Shown here: positions 1 through 7,362 of the stretch, piece after piece | Layout: every line of letters begins with the position of its first letter | How positions within the stretch are numbered: position 1 is the first letter of the stretch | NCBI GenBank assembly: GCA_025455505.1 | Contig: JALOMK010000121.1 | Location: 1-9,788, forward strand | Origin: Bacteroidales bacterium | Lineage (GTDB): Bacteria > Bacteroidota > Bacteroidia > Bacteroidales > VadinHA17 | DNA length: 9,788 nt | Direction of reading: 5' to 3' | The notes under the pieces: model-generated | Told to the model about the DNA's origin: nothing | The model's database searches: none | What the model saw: the letters and a program-made list of their open reading frames with translations, nothing else | Made by a program: the position numbers and the translations under genes

Positions 1-3000
1 GGCGCCAAGGGTAACAGTCCCTGCATCGCACCTCGATGCTGGCGTCGTGCCTGTGATTGTTGGGATCGGATTTACAGTCATTGTAACTGTATTCGATGTA
101 GCTGGATTGCCAGAATTGCATGCAAGACTGGAGGTCATAATGCAGCGGATTGTGCTGCCATTTACAGGACTGTTGATTGTGAATACCGGTGAATTTGCAC
201 CTGCATTGCTTCCATTTACCTGCCACTGGTAAACCGGGGAGGCGCCTCCGTTAACAGGAGTTGCAGTAAATGTCACCGCACTGCCTGAACACACAGGGTT
301 TGCTGAAGCTGAAATGCTTACACCGACTGGCAGCTGCGGGATGAAAGTTATGGTCGCAGATGCGGAATATGCCTCCGGGCAGGTCCCGTTTCCGACGACA
401 GCCCTGAAAAAAGTTGTCGCGCCGATGTCTTCTGCAGTGTAGGTGCTTGAATTGACGTTTATAGGCAACCAGTTGATACCGTCAACCGAGCTTTCCCACC
501 TGACAACAGTTCCTGAATAGCTATTCAGCGTAAGTAGAGTGCTGTTTTCTGTTCCGCATACAGGGGCAACTGCGGAGACTGAACCACCTACCGGAGTGCT
601 GTACACTGTAATATACCCTGCTTTTGTCAGAGATTCCTCTGCACCGTCTGTCAGTGTAAGTGTTACATCCTTAGAGCCTCCAGTGGTATATGTTATTGTA
701 TGTGGGCCCGGAGAATTTCTGGTGCGAGGAGAAGCACCTTCTCCAAAGTCCCACAGATATGAAGTAGAACCGGTTGTACCGGTCGAATTGTCAGTAAAAA
801 TTACCTCGGCTCCCTGGCAGATATTCAGGATATTCGCCGAAAAAGCAGGAACAAGATTGCAACCGGCCGGATTGACAGTCAGGGAACGGGGAGCCCCTGT
901 GCATGAAGATGAGTTGGTCTCGGAAACTGTAATTATTCCGCCTGTCGATCCGACATTCACAATTATCTGGCTGTTATTGGGACCCGTGCCTCCGTCAACC
1001 AGGGTCATTCCCGGGGGTATTGTCCATGCGTAAGTCGATCCAAGTGTAAGACCCACGCTATATGTAACTCCCTGACCATTGCAGGCAGGTGCCACAGGAC
1101 CTGAAATTGCCGATGTTTCAGGAAGCGGGTTTACAGTAACAAGTGCTGCCGAGGAAGCCAGCGAAGAACAACCTGCACTTTGCACCAGTGCCCTGTATTG
1201 AGTTGAAGAAGTGAGGTTTGTGACTGTAATGGATGTTGTTGTGTTTTCAATATTGAACCACAGTATTCCGTCTGTGGAGCCCTCCCAGCGCAGGATATCT
1301 CCTGTGTGACCCGACAGTGTGAGGGTAGTGCTGTTTGTGCCGGTACAGACAGAGGCGTCACCTGTGACAGTACCCGGTATTGTAACGGGATTGACAGTTA
1401 TCTGGGCCGTTTTCTGCACCAGCGGACAACCGCCGAAGGCAGCAATAGTGTTTGTCACTGTATATGTTCCGGGTTCTGTTCCGTCAAGGTCGACAATCCC
1501 TGTCAATGGATCGATGAATGAGAGTCCTGCAGGTAAAACGCTGAAAACACCTGCCTCTCCACCGTCGAAGTACTGTGGCTCAGGATTAAGGGCACTCTTG
1601 CAGTACGGAGAAGCAGGATAAGTGAATGATGCTTTTTTCGGATCAGTCCCGCTGACTGTAACCTGGCCTATCCTGAAACATCCCTCCGGATTTGTCGCTT
1701 TGATGTAGTAAACTCCCGGCACTGCAGCTGCCGGTGTAGCATAAGGTACAGTTGCCTCCGCATCTGTCCAGTATGTAAGGTCGAGATCCGGTGATGAACC
1801 TTCCGTTACAGAAGCTGCTGTGAGATTAGCCGTTCCGGGATTGCATACTGGAGAAGGATTTGTAATTACAAGAGCCGGTATTGGAGGCTGCGCATTTACT
1901 GTCACAGAAGCTGCTGTCGAAACACATAAAAATGAATTCCTTGCAGTAACGTTATAGTTACCGGGTGTAAGTCCGGGGAAAGACACAGACTCATAATAAT
2001 CAATGCCATTAACAGAATATGAATACCCTGTGCCGAGAGGCGAATCGATTGTAATCGATCCTGTTGCCTCAGCACAGGTCGGGTGGACGACAGTCACTGC
2101 CGGAGCCGGAGGCGTCGGCGGTTGCGGATTTATTAGAACCCTGGAGGAACGTGAACTACAGCCTGAGGAAGTTAATATTATGTAAAAATTATATGTCCCC
2201 GGAAGCAGATTTTCAACTAATATACTCTCAGTATTTCCTGAAATATTGCCAGGCATGAGTGTCCATGGCTCTGCGGGCAAACCGCCCAGAACAACACTGC
2301 CAGTGGTTGTTATACAGCCAGGCTGGGTTACAGAACCTGGCTGGGGAGCGGCAGGAGTCCCGGAATATGGAATTACAGTAAGAGAGAACGGAGCAATTGA
2401 AACACAGGTATTGTCGGCAATCAGCCTGACATAAAGCGAGTAGGTTCCAGGTTCCAATCCTGAAAATGAAGAGGTGGCCTGGTAGCCTGTACCGAGCGAA
2501 TACTCAACCCCAGGCTGTGCGGTGAAAAGTATAGTTCCGTAAGGATCGGAGCAGTCGGGCTGATGCGTTACAGTGGCTAAAGGATCGTCCGGAGGCGTTG
2601 GCACGGGGTTGACAAGGGCTGCTGCCGACACCGTAGATAAGCACTGATCCAAGTTCCTGACGGCAAAAGTGTATGATCCCGGAGCAAGCCCGCTGACTGA
2701 ATAGGTGGTTCCTGATCCGTTAATTTCAGTCAGCAAGGGATAAACATAGAGTATCCAGTTACCTCCAGGAAGTCCTGAAAGCGCCACTGTCCCTGAGGGT
2801 ACCGCACATGTAGGCTGCGTTACCTGGTCTATTGCAGGGGGGGATGGAAGCGGGAATACTGTTATTGTGACACTCTCACTTACTGACTGGCTTGCTGCGT
2901 CAGTTATAACAACAGTATAAGTGGTTGTTTCCAGAGGACTTACAACAGGATTCAAAATCACCCGGGACAGCTGACCATGAAAAGGTATATGGAGGCGTTC

Positions 3001-3172
3001 CGCCGACAGGGTCAACGTTCAGGGTGACGGCATCTCCAATGCAGATCGTGGCAGGAGTCGGCCGTATATCGAGGTCCAGTGGAGGCTGCGCTATTAAACG
3101 CAACGACATAACAAGCATAGCAAGGGTCATGATGACCTTTCTGAATCCTGATATGTCAATTCCGTAAATCAT
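1..3172 (-). CDS. Giant exported Ig/PKD/SprB-repeat surface protein, N-terminal part, frame interrupted
   Basis: N-terminal ~1050 codons of a large cell-surface protein that runs off the left edge. The start at 3172 gives a signal peptide: MIYGIDISGFRKV, then a hydrophobic stretch ending in RLIA, with likely cleavage before QPP. The mature part is a string of beta-sandwich modules: an Ig/PKD-like domain (3085-2850), four SprB-like repeats (2840-1870), an Ig-like module with TYWTDAEA (1865-1645), a module starting with SFTYPASPYC (1644-1385), Ig-like modules (1386-1120, 595-330, 330-61), PKD-like modules (1119-860) and a true PKD with YLWDFGEG (855-596). Such proteins in Bacteroidota are usually exported by the type IX system and act as adhesins or gliding proteins; the C-terminal sorting domain would lie outside the window. 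The frame changes near 2950-2957: upstream codons end in frame at 2900, while the frame from about 2952 to 1 has no stop. Module identities come from motif recognition; ligand and role are unknown. Confidence 0.85.
1870..2840 (-). repeat. Four tandem SprB-like protein repeats (~80 residues each)
   Basis: Within the surface protein, four consecutive modules share a pattern: an opening QPTC/QPDC/QPGC/HPTC, then a Gly-[ST]-[VI] strand, an aromatic YS/WTL strand, the signature GL.PG.Y (GLAPGSY, GLEPGTY, NLLPGTY, GLTPGNY), a cysteine near the end and a Pro-rich linker (NPVPTPP, NPQPPTPP, NAQPPIP). Approximate borders are 2840-2590, 2583-2344, 2343-2101 and 2100-1870. The two cysteines per module may form a disulfide. 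The copies are diverged at DNA level, so this is an old protein repeat and not a recent tandem duplication. Confidence 0.75.
2950..2957 (-). other. Frameshift point in the giant surface protein
   Basis: Upstream the minus-strand frame reads ...PPYTFSWSAVPGDF and then turns into ESCCKSS with a stop at 2900. The Ig/PKD continuation NPVVSPLETTTYTVV starts at 2952 in another frame, which is closed further upstream by a stop near 3018. Removing one A from the four-A run 2954-2957 (TTTT on the coding strand) gives ...PGDLNPVVSP..., a smooth junction typical of this module. Everything from 2952 to 1 is then open. A sequencing or assembly indel, a recent mutation or slippage are all possible. As written, the product would stop after about 90 residues. 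Confidence 0.75.
3089..3172 (-). other. Signal peptide of the giant surface protein
   Basis: Residues 1-28 from the ATG at 3172 show a short n-region with R11 and K12, a hydrophobic core (VIMTLAMLVMSL) and a probable cleavage site after LIA, leaving a Gln-Pro start. An in-frame GTG at 3199 would add nine polar residues. An ATG at 3130 would leave no positively charged n-region. The sequence GAGGGA lies just before the 3172 ATG. I therefore prefer 3172. Confidence 0.6.
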
Positions 3173-3260
3173 TATTCCCTCAAGGTTCTCCGATTTCACC
3201 TTCCCATGCCCATGAAAAAGGGGTGAAAAAGACTATCCCCTTCAGAAACTGGTAACTTCG

Positions 3261-3290
3261 CAGATCAAAATGCTGTTTTCCTATGATCTG
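3261..3290. repeat. Inverted repeat in the surface-protein gene leader
   Basis: CAGATCA (3261-3267) and TGATCTG (3284-3290) are perfect 7-bp arms 16 nt apart. Between them, AAAA and TTTT can form a small inner stem around TGCTG. It lies about 90 bp upstream of the presumed start at 3172, so it could be an operator-like dyad or an mRNA leader hairpin. A chance occurrence cannot be excluded. Confidence 0.3.
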
Positions 3291-3391
3291 GTGAGTAAAC
3301 CCGCGTCCTGAAGGCGGCGAAGCCGGAGCTCCAAATAATTAATCTGAAACTAAAGTATAATAAAAAAAACGAACAAGGATATTTATTTGAC

Positions 3392-3418
3392 AAACCGGCG
3401 GAAATCGTCCACCAGCTT
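3392..3418 (-). terminator. Possible terminator hairpin after the aldo/keto reductase gene
   Basis: On the minus strand, starting 4 nt after the TAA stop, AAGCUGGUGG can pair over 10 bp with CCGCCGGUUU (three G-U pairs) around the 7-nt loop ACGAUUU. There is no U-run directly at the stem base; the eight-T tract is about 22 nt further on. It is therefore not a textbook intrinsic terminator. Confidence 0.35.
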
Positions 3419-3421
3419 AAG

Positions 3422-4447
3422 TTACCATTCAGCGGGCCATTCCGACAGGTTCTTGAAGAATTGAAGTTCCTTGTAATAGGGCTTCACCTTGTCTTCAATT
3501 GCAAGCATCTGGTCGGCATTGAGGGGCTTAAACTCCCTGGCTATCTTAATGTTCTCCTCCAGCTGGGCAACATCATCAAGACCAATGATAATTGTACTAA
3601 CTGGCAGGGTCATTACATAATCCATTGCCTCCCTGATGGTTATAATCCCTCCATGAGAGAAGATCCTGTCGCGGGCAGGAATTTTCATACCAACTATTCC
3701 CATCTTTTTCTCCAGGGCAAGCGGGATGAATTTCTCAATGAAAGGATCATGAAACTTGTCTGCCGCATTAAGAGCCACAAGCACATTGTCGAAAGGAAAC
3801 CTTTCAGCCATAATCTTCAGCATCTCCGGACTCTCATGTCCCGTGATCCCCAGGAACCTCACCATTTTTTGCTCACGTGCCTTTTCCATTGCCTTTATCA
3901 CTCCGCCGGCCGCGAAGTACTTATCCACATCCGGGATCTGTCCCGCTGTAAGGTTATGTACCTGCCACAGGTCGAGGTGATCGGTCTCAAGGTTTTTAAG
4001 AGACTTCTCTAGCAAGCGCATCGACCCGTCGTATGTGCGGTCGTTCGTCTTCGATGCAAGGAAGACCTCCTTGCGCCTGTACTTCATCACCTTGCCGATA
4101 TTGCGCTCACTGTGCCCCATAGCCTCTGATTTCGGAATAGCAGCCGTAGCTCTCCCGTAAGCAGCAGCGGTATCTATATAATTTATCCCCAGGTCAATCG
4201 CCCTGTTGACAATCTGCACTGACAGTTCTTCCTTACCAGGTGTTTCGATGGCAGCCTGTCCGCCAAGACTGTATATCCCCACCATGTGACCGGTACGGCC
4301 CAACGGACGGAGGGGCATCTTCGCTCCCTGGTCTGCAAATAAAGGCAGCCCGTCTCCCCTTAACACGGGGTAGAACCCTGCCAGTGCGGTTGCTCCCAGC
4401 ATCTTATGCAGGAACTCGCGTCGCGTCTCCTTTTGCTGCTTTTTCAT
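3422..4447 (-). CDS. Aldo/keto reductase with twin-arginine leader
   Basis: A 341-residue protein of the aldo/keto reductase superfamily, which performs NAD(P)H-dependent reduction of aldehydes, ketones or sugars in a TIM barrel. The classical tetrad is visible: D92 in NYIDTAAAYG, Y97, K133 in LASKT and H164 in WQVHN. The C-terminal part carries STIIIGLDD, matching the cofactor-binding end of the barrel. The N-terminus has a Tat-like motif, T-R-R-E-F-L at residues 8-13, followed by a hydrophobic stretch (MLGATALAGFYPVL), suggesting export folded, perhaps with cofactor bound. The ATG at 4447 keeps the whole leader. It is transcribed divergently from rmuC with 105 bp between them, and the giant surface protein follows on the same strand after 249 bp. 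The substrate cannot be deduced. Soluble AKRs usually lack such leaders, so extracytoplasmic action is an inference. Confidence 0.9.
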   Translation of the reverse strand: MKKQQKETRREFLHKMLGATALAGFYPVLRGDGLPLFADQGAKMPLRPLGRTGHMVGIYSLGGQAAIETPGKEELSVQIVNRAIDLGINYIDTAAAYGRATAAIPKSEAMGHSERNIGKVMKYRRKEVFLASKTNDRTYDGSMRLLEKSLKNLETDHLDLWQVHNLTAGQIPDVDKYFAAGGVIKAMEKAREQKMVRFLGITGHESPEMLKIMAERFPFDNVLVALNAADKFHDPFIEKFIPLALEKKMGIVGMKIPARDRIFSHGGIITIREAMDYVMTLPVSTIIIGLDDVAQLEENIKIAREFKPLNADQMLAIEDKVKPYYKELQFFKNLSEWPAEW

Positions 4448-4479
4448 AGATTTTTTTTATAAATATAGAAAAATTCATG

Positions 4480-4511
4480 ATTGAAGGGTGCGGGAAAATG
4501 AATTAACTTTA
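4480..4511 (+). promoter_or_regulatory. Putative Bacteroidetes-type promoter for rmuC cluster
   Basis: ATTG at 4480-4483 and TAACTTTA at 4504-4511, separated by 20 nt, match the Bacteroidetes sigma-factor pattern (TTTG, about 19-21 nt, TAnnTTTG) with one mismatch in each box. Transcription would begin near 4516-4519, giving a leader of about 35 nt before the rmuC ATG. The assignment rests on pattern match and position only. Confidence 0.4.
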
Positions 4512-4531
4512 TCAGCAGTTCATTCTGCTGA
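4512..4531. repeat. Perfect inverted repeat at the presumed rmuC transcription start
   Basis: TCAGCAG (4512-4518) and CTGCTGA (4525-4531) are perfect 7-bp arms around the 6-nt loop TTCATT. The repeat abuts the putative -7 box and ends 21 bp before the rmuC ATG. It could be a repressor site or a hairpin at the 5' end of the mRNA. Confidence 0.45.
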
Positions 4532-4552
4532 CATGCACAAAAAATACCTTTC

Positions 4553-5944
4553 ATGATTACATATGTCCTCCTTGGCGCCGCTCTTCTTCTGCTGCTGATA
4601 CTTATAATCCTGATAATCCGCCTTTTAAGTCTCCTGAAAGAGAAGGACCAATCTGAATTCTTCAGGGAGACCCTGGCAGTTTTCGGGAATAACCTGGAGA
4701 AGATAGGATCTTCAATGAAGGATGATTTCCAGAGGAACAGGGACGAATCCTCTAGGCTTTCAAAGGAAAACAGGGAGGAACTGTCAAAATCGCTCGAGTC
4801 CTTCGATAACAGGCTATCGGGAAATATCCGCGACTTCAACGAGACACAGAGGCTTAACTTTGAAATCTCAATGAACAGGGCCCGCGAACAAGCCCAGGGA
4901 ATAGAATCGCGTCTTGAAAAAATGAGGGAAACAATAGAAAACAAGCTGAAGGATATCCAGACCGACAACAGTGCAAAGCTTGAACAAATGAGGCTCACAG
5001 TGGATGAGAAGCTCCAGGAGACACTGAATGCCAGGATAAGCGAGTCATTTAAAATCGTAACCGATCAGCTCGAACAGGTATACAAGGGCCTGGGCGACAT
5101 GCAGAAGCTTGCAACCGGAGTGGGCGACCTAAAAAAAGTGCTTTCGAATGTCAAGACAAGGGGCATTATGGGGGAATTCCAGCTCGGAACAATCCTTGAA
5201 CAATATCTTTCACCGGAGCAGTTCAGTACAAATGTCCCCGTAAAAGCTGGCAGCAGGGAAAGCGTTGAGTTTGCAATCAGGCTGCCCGGCAATGAGAATC
5301 CTGACGAGCCTGTCCTGCTACCTGTAGACTCGAAATTTCCCATAGAAGATTACCAGAGACTCATAGATATCTACGAGAACATTACTGACTATTCCAAGGA
5401 AGATATACTTAAAGCCGAGAAAGCCTTTGATGGCAGCGTGATGAAGGCTGCTAAGACAATTCAGATCAAATACATATCCCCTCCTGCAACAACAAACTTC
5501 GCCATCATGTTCGTCCCTACAGAAGGCCTTTATGCACAGATACTTACAAGGACGGGACTGTTTGAAACAATACAGCGCGAATGCAACGTCACAGTTGTCG
5601 GGCCTTCGAACCTTGTAGCCTTCCTCAGCAGTCTGCAGATGGGATTCCGTACACTTGCCGTGCAGAAGAGATCTAATGAAGTATGGCAGATCCTCGGATC
5701 GGTGAAAACAGAATTTGATGAGTTCGAAAAGGTGCTTTTAAGAGCACAGAACCAGATAAATTCTGCCGGAGGAAGTCTGGAAAAACTTGTTGGCGTCAGG
5801 ACGCGGGCAATCAGGAAAAAACTCAGGAATGTCCAGGAACTTCCTGATGCAGAAGCCGCCAGGATACTCAATACCGGTGAAGACGACGGTTTCGACGAAC
5901 CGAACGATACAGAAGATGACAACCCGGAAAAAATATTACCTTAG
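4553..5944 (+). CDS. rmuC: RmuC family DNA recombination protein
   Basis: A 463-residue RmuC homologue, close to the family's usual size. Residues 2-28 form a hydrophobic membrane anchor (many Leu/Ile). Residues 30-180 are charged and predicted to be coiled coil. The conserved RmuC domain follows at about 185-410, with the hallmarks VKTRGIMGEFQLGTILEQ (200-217), LLPVDSKFPIEDYQRL (255-270), ISPPATTNFAIMFVPTEGLYA (308-328, motif core PPATTN) and VVGPSNLVAFL (348-358). RmuC has a nuclease-like fold and limits rearrangements between inverted repeats in E. coli; its exact biochemistry is poorly defined. The tail is strongly acidic (EDDGFDEPNDTEDD). The ATG at 4553 is chosen because it opens the membrane anchor directly. 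There is no clear Shine-Dalgarno site, which is usual in this phylum. Two unrelated Tat-leader genes follow on the same strand. Confidence 0.95.
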   Translation: MITYVLLGAALLLLLILIILIIRLLSLLKEKDQSEFFRETLAVFGNNLEKIGSSMKDDFQRNRDESSRLSKENREELSKSLESFDNRLSGNIRDFNETQRLNFEISMNRAREQAQGIESRLEKMRETIENKLKDIQTDNSAKLEQMRLTVDEKLQETLNARISESFKIVTDQLEQVYKGLGDMQKLATGVGDLKKVLSNVKTRGIMGEFQLGTILEQYLSPEQFSTNVPVKAGSRESVEFAIRLPGNENPDEPVLLPVDSKFPIEDYQRLIDIYENITDYSKEDILKAEKAFDGSVMKAAKTIQIKYISPPATTNFAIMFVPTEGLYAQILTRTGLFETIQRECNVTVVGPSNLVAFLSSLQMGFRTLAVQKRSNEVWQILGSVKTEFDEFEKVLLRAQNQINSAGGSLEKLVGVRTRAIRKKLRNVQELPDAEAARILNTGEDDGFDEPNDTEDDNPEKILP

Positions 5945-5977
5945 CTGAAACTAACATCAAAACCCATAATTACAGTC

Positions 5978-6862
5978 ATGAATAAAAACCTTTCACGCCG
6001 GGACTTCATCCAGACCAGCTTTGCCGCCGGTATCGGATTTGCAGCACTAAGAAACATCGGGGACCTTGAACTGAGGTCTGTTAAGGGAATGCAGCTTGGC
6101 CTCTGCACTTATCTCTGGGGCCAGGACTGGGACCTCCCTACCCTTATAGACAATTGTGAAAAAACAGGATACAAGGCTATCGAACTCCGCACTCAGCACG
6201 CACACAAGGTTGAAACAAATCTTTCTGCCGCACAAAGGGCTGAGGTAAAAAAACGCTTTGCCGACAGCAACGTTGTTTGCGTGGGCTACGGTGCGAACTT
6301 TGAATACCACAGCCCTGATCCGGTTAAACTGAAAGAAAACATAGAACAGACAAAGGAGTATATCAAACTCTGCAAAGACATCGGCGCCACAGGCATCAAG
6401 GTTAAGCCCAATGACCTGCCGGCAGCAGTTCCTGTTGAGAAAACAATAGCCCAGATCGCTTCCTCGCTGAATGAAGTCGGAAAGTTTGCCAGCGACTACG
6501 GGCAGCTTGTCCGGGTAGAGGTACACGGGAATAAAACCCAGGAGATCCCGAATATGAAGGCGATCTTTGACCAGGTCACGGAGAAAAACGTTAAGATATG
6601 CTGGAACTGCAATGACCAGGATCTTCTGGCCCCCGGTCTGGAGCCCAACTTCAACAGCCTGAAGAAGTGGTTCGGCGACACAGTCCACATCCGTGAACTT
6701 AATGAAGGCACATATCCGTACCAGCAGCTTTTTGATCTCTTCAAGGGGATAAAATACGAAGGCTACATTCTCCTCGAAGCACGAACTGCACCAAAGGACA
6801 GGGTAGCTGCAATGAAGGACCAGCTTGCAATCTTTAACAAAATGACCGGAAATAAGAAATAA
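5978..6862 (+). CDS. Sugar phosphate isomerase/epimerase-like TIM-barrel protein with Tat-type leader
   Basis: A 294-residue protein of the xylose-isomerase-like TIM-barrel superfamily (AP endonuclease 2 family), whose members isomerise or epimerise sugars and keto-sugars using a divalent metal. Candidate metal ligands are E181 in VRVEVHG, the N212-D213 region in CWNCND, H237 in TVHIRE and E267 in ILLEA. E70 in AIELRTQ lies on an early strand. The N-terminus has S-R-R-D-F-I (residues 6-11) followed by a small-residue hydrophobic stretch (FAAGIGFAAL), a twin-arginine leader, so the protein is probably exported folded. It starts 33 bp after rmuC and is followed after 12 bp by the Dabb gene, suggesting co-transcription. 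Similar leader-bearing homologues are common in Bacteroidota and Planctomycetes and are often linked to oxidative sugar breakdown. The substrate here is unknown. Confidence 0.88.
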   Translation: MNKNLSRRDFIQTSFAAGIGFAALRNIGDLELRSVKGMQLGLCTYLWGQDWDLPTLIDNCEKTGYKAIELRTQHAHKVETNLSAAQRAEVKKRFADSNVVCVGYGANFEYHSPDPVKLKENIEQTKEYIKLCKDIGATGIKVKPNDLPAAVPVEKTIAQIASSLNEVGKFASDYGQLVRVEVHGNKTQEIPNMKAIFDQVTEKNVKICWNCNDQDLLAPGLEPNFNSLKKWFGDTVHIRELNEGTYPYQQLFDLFKGIKYEGYILLEARTAPKDRVAAMKDQLAIFNKMTGNKK

Positions 6863-6874
6863 AACATAATAACT

Positions 6875-7297
6875 ATGACAAACAGGATAATGCGAAGGAA
6901 ATTCATTGAAACATCGGCGAAAGCCGTAGCAGGCGCCGGCTTGCTGGCAGCTTCATCATGCGCTCCCCCCGAAAAAGCCACAGGGCTTGGGAAAAGTTTT
7001 ATCCATCATGTCTTTTTCTGGGTAAAGCAGCCCCTGACTGATGAAAACAGGATTAAGTTCGAAAATGCGCTTAAGGAACTTGTAACTATCGAAACTATAA
7101 TCGATTATCATCTTGGTGTTCCTGCCCCGACGAACCGCGAAGTCATTGATTCATCCTATGGATACTCACTGCTCACTGTCTTTAAGGATAAGGCCGGTCA
7201 GGACGTCTACCAGGTCCATCCAAAACACCTTAAATTCATAGAAGACTGCCAGGACCTGTGGGAGAAGGTCATTGTATACGACTCTGTAAGTATTTAA
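6875..7297 (+). CDS. Dabb-domain (stress-responsive alpha/beta barrel) protein with Tat-type leader
   Basis: A 140-residue protein. Residues 41-138 match the Dabb dimeric ferredoxin-like fold: an opening SFIHHVFFWVK strand, a helix around NALKELVTIE, DYHLGVPAP, the YSLLTVFKD strand, VHPKHLKFIEDC and the closing VIVYDSV strand. Dabb proteins are small dimers whose roles range from polyketide cyclisation to unknown stress functions. The leader reads RIMRRKFIETS then AGAGLLAASSC; C29 could be a lipoprotein cysteine after Tat export, though Ala at -3 is a weak lipobox. An alternative start at 6890 (MRRKF) would keep the same leader; I keep 6875 as the longer form. It lies 12 bp after the isomerase gene, so the two are likely translated from one message and may act together. 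The specific function is unknown. Confidence 0.85.
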   Translation: MTNRIMRRKFIETSAKAVAGAGLLAASSCAPPEKATGLGKSFIHHVFFWVKQPLTDENRIKFENALKELVTIETIIDYHLGVPAPTNREVIDSSYGYSLLTVFKDKAGQDVYQVHPKHLKFIEDCQDLWEKVIVYDSVSI

Positions 7298-7302
7298 TAT
7301 AC

Positions 7303-7345
7303 TGCGCCATCACCCACCCCTGACCCCTCCGGGGAGGGGATAATA
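7303..7345. terminator. C-rich hairpin between convergent genes; possible terminator or repetitive element
   Basis: CCCCTCC (7324-7330) pairs with GGAGGGG (7333-7339); the strict stem is 6 bp with a CGGG loop. It is preceded by the C-rich string CACCCACCCCTGA (7311-7323) and followed by ATAATAAT. The position between two convergent genes suits a shared terminator, but neither strand has a strong U-tract. The wording resembles C-rich intergenic elements I recall as abundant in Bacteroidota genomes; that resemblance is from memory and untested. Confidence 0.45.
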
Positions 7346-7362
7346 ATGCTCTGAGCCCTGTG

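Larger units (their letters stand above)
3173..3421. other. 249-bp intergenic region with leader of the surface-protein gene
   Basis: No convincing gene lies here. Reading the minus strand away from the aldo/keto reductase, the region holds a GU-rich hairpin directly after that gene's stop, an AT-rich part with eight consecutive T (3362-3369) followed by TACTTTAG (3357-3350), which only loosely resembles the Bacteroidetes -7 box and lacks a well-spaced -33 TTTG, a GC-rich patch (3301-3332) and a dyad at 3261-3290. A promoter for the surface-protein gene is expected here, but I cannot place it with confidence. Confidence 0.5.

Noticed and set aside
539..1033. Plus-strand open frame of 164 codons within the surface-protein region
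   Set aside because: It lies opposite a minus-strand frame whose translation shows clear PKD and Ig motifs; the plus-strand product is a Pro/Val-rich complement with no recognisable fold.
1870..2840. Regular ~240-bp spacing as a CRISPR-like or satellite array
   Set aside because: Similarity is at protein level only; the period is far too long and the DNA copies are diverged.
3350..3377. TACTTTAG with upstream CTTG as promoter for the surface-protein gene
   Set aside because: Spacer of only 16 nt and imperfect boxes; not strong enough to list as a feature.
3461..4012. Plus-strand open frame of 183 codons opposite the aldo/keto reductase
   Set aside because: The minus strand encodes a full aldo/keto reductase with catalytic residues; this is its antisense shadow.
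4444..4998. Minus-strand open frame of 184 codons overlapping the start of rmuC
   Set aside because: Ser/Phe-rich composition is the complement of the RmuC coiled coil, and it would overlap the well-supported rmuC start.
6047..6688. Minus-strand open frame of 213 codons opposite the isomerase-like gene
   Set aside because: Antisense to a gene with recognisable TIM-barrel motifs; no own domain.
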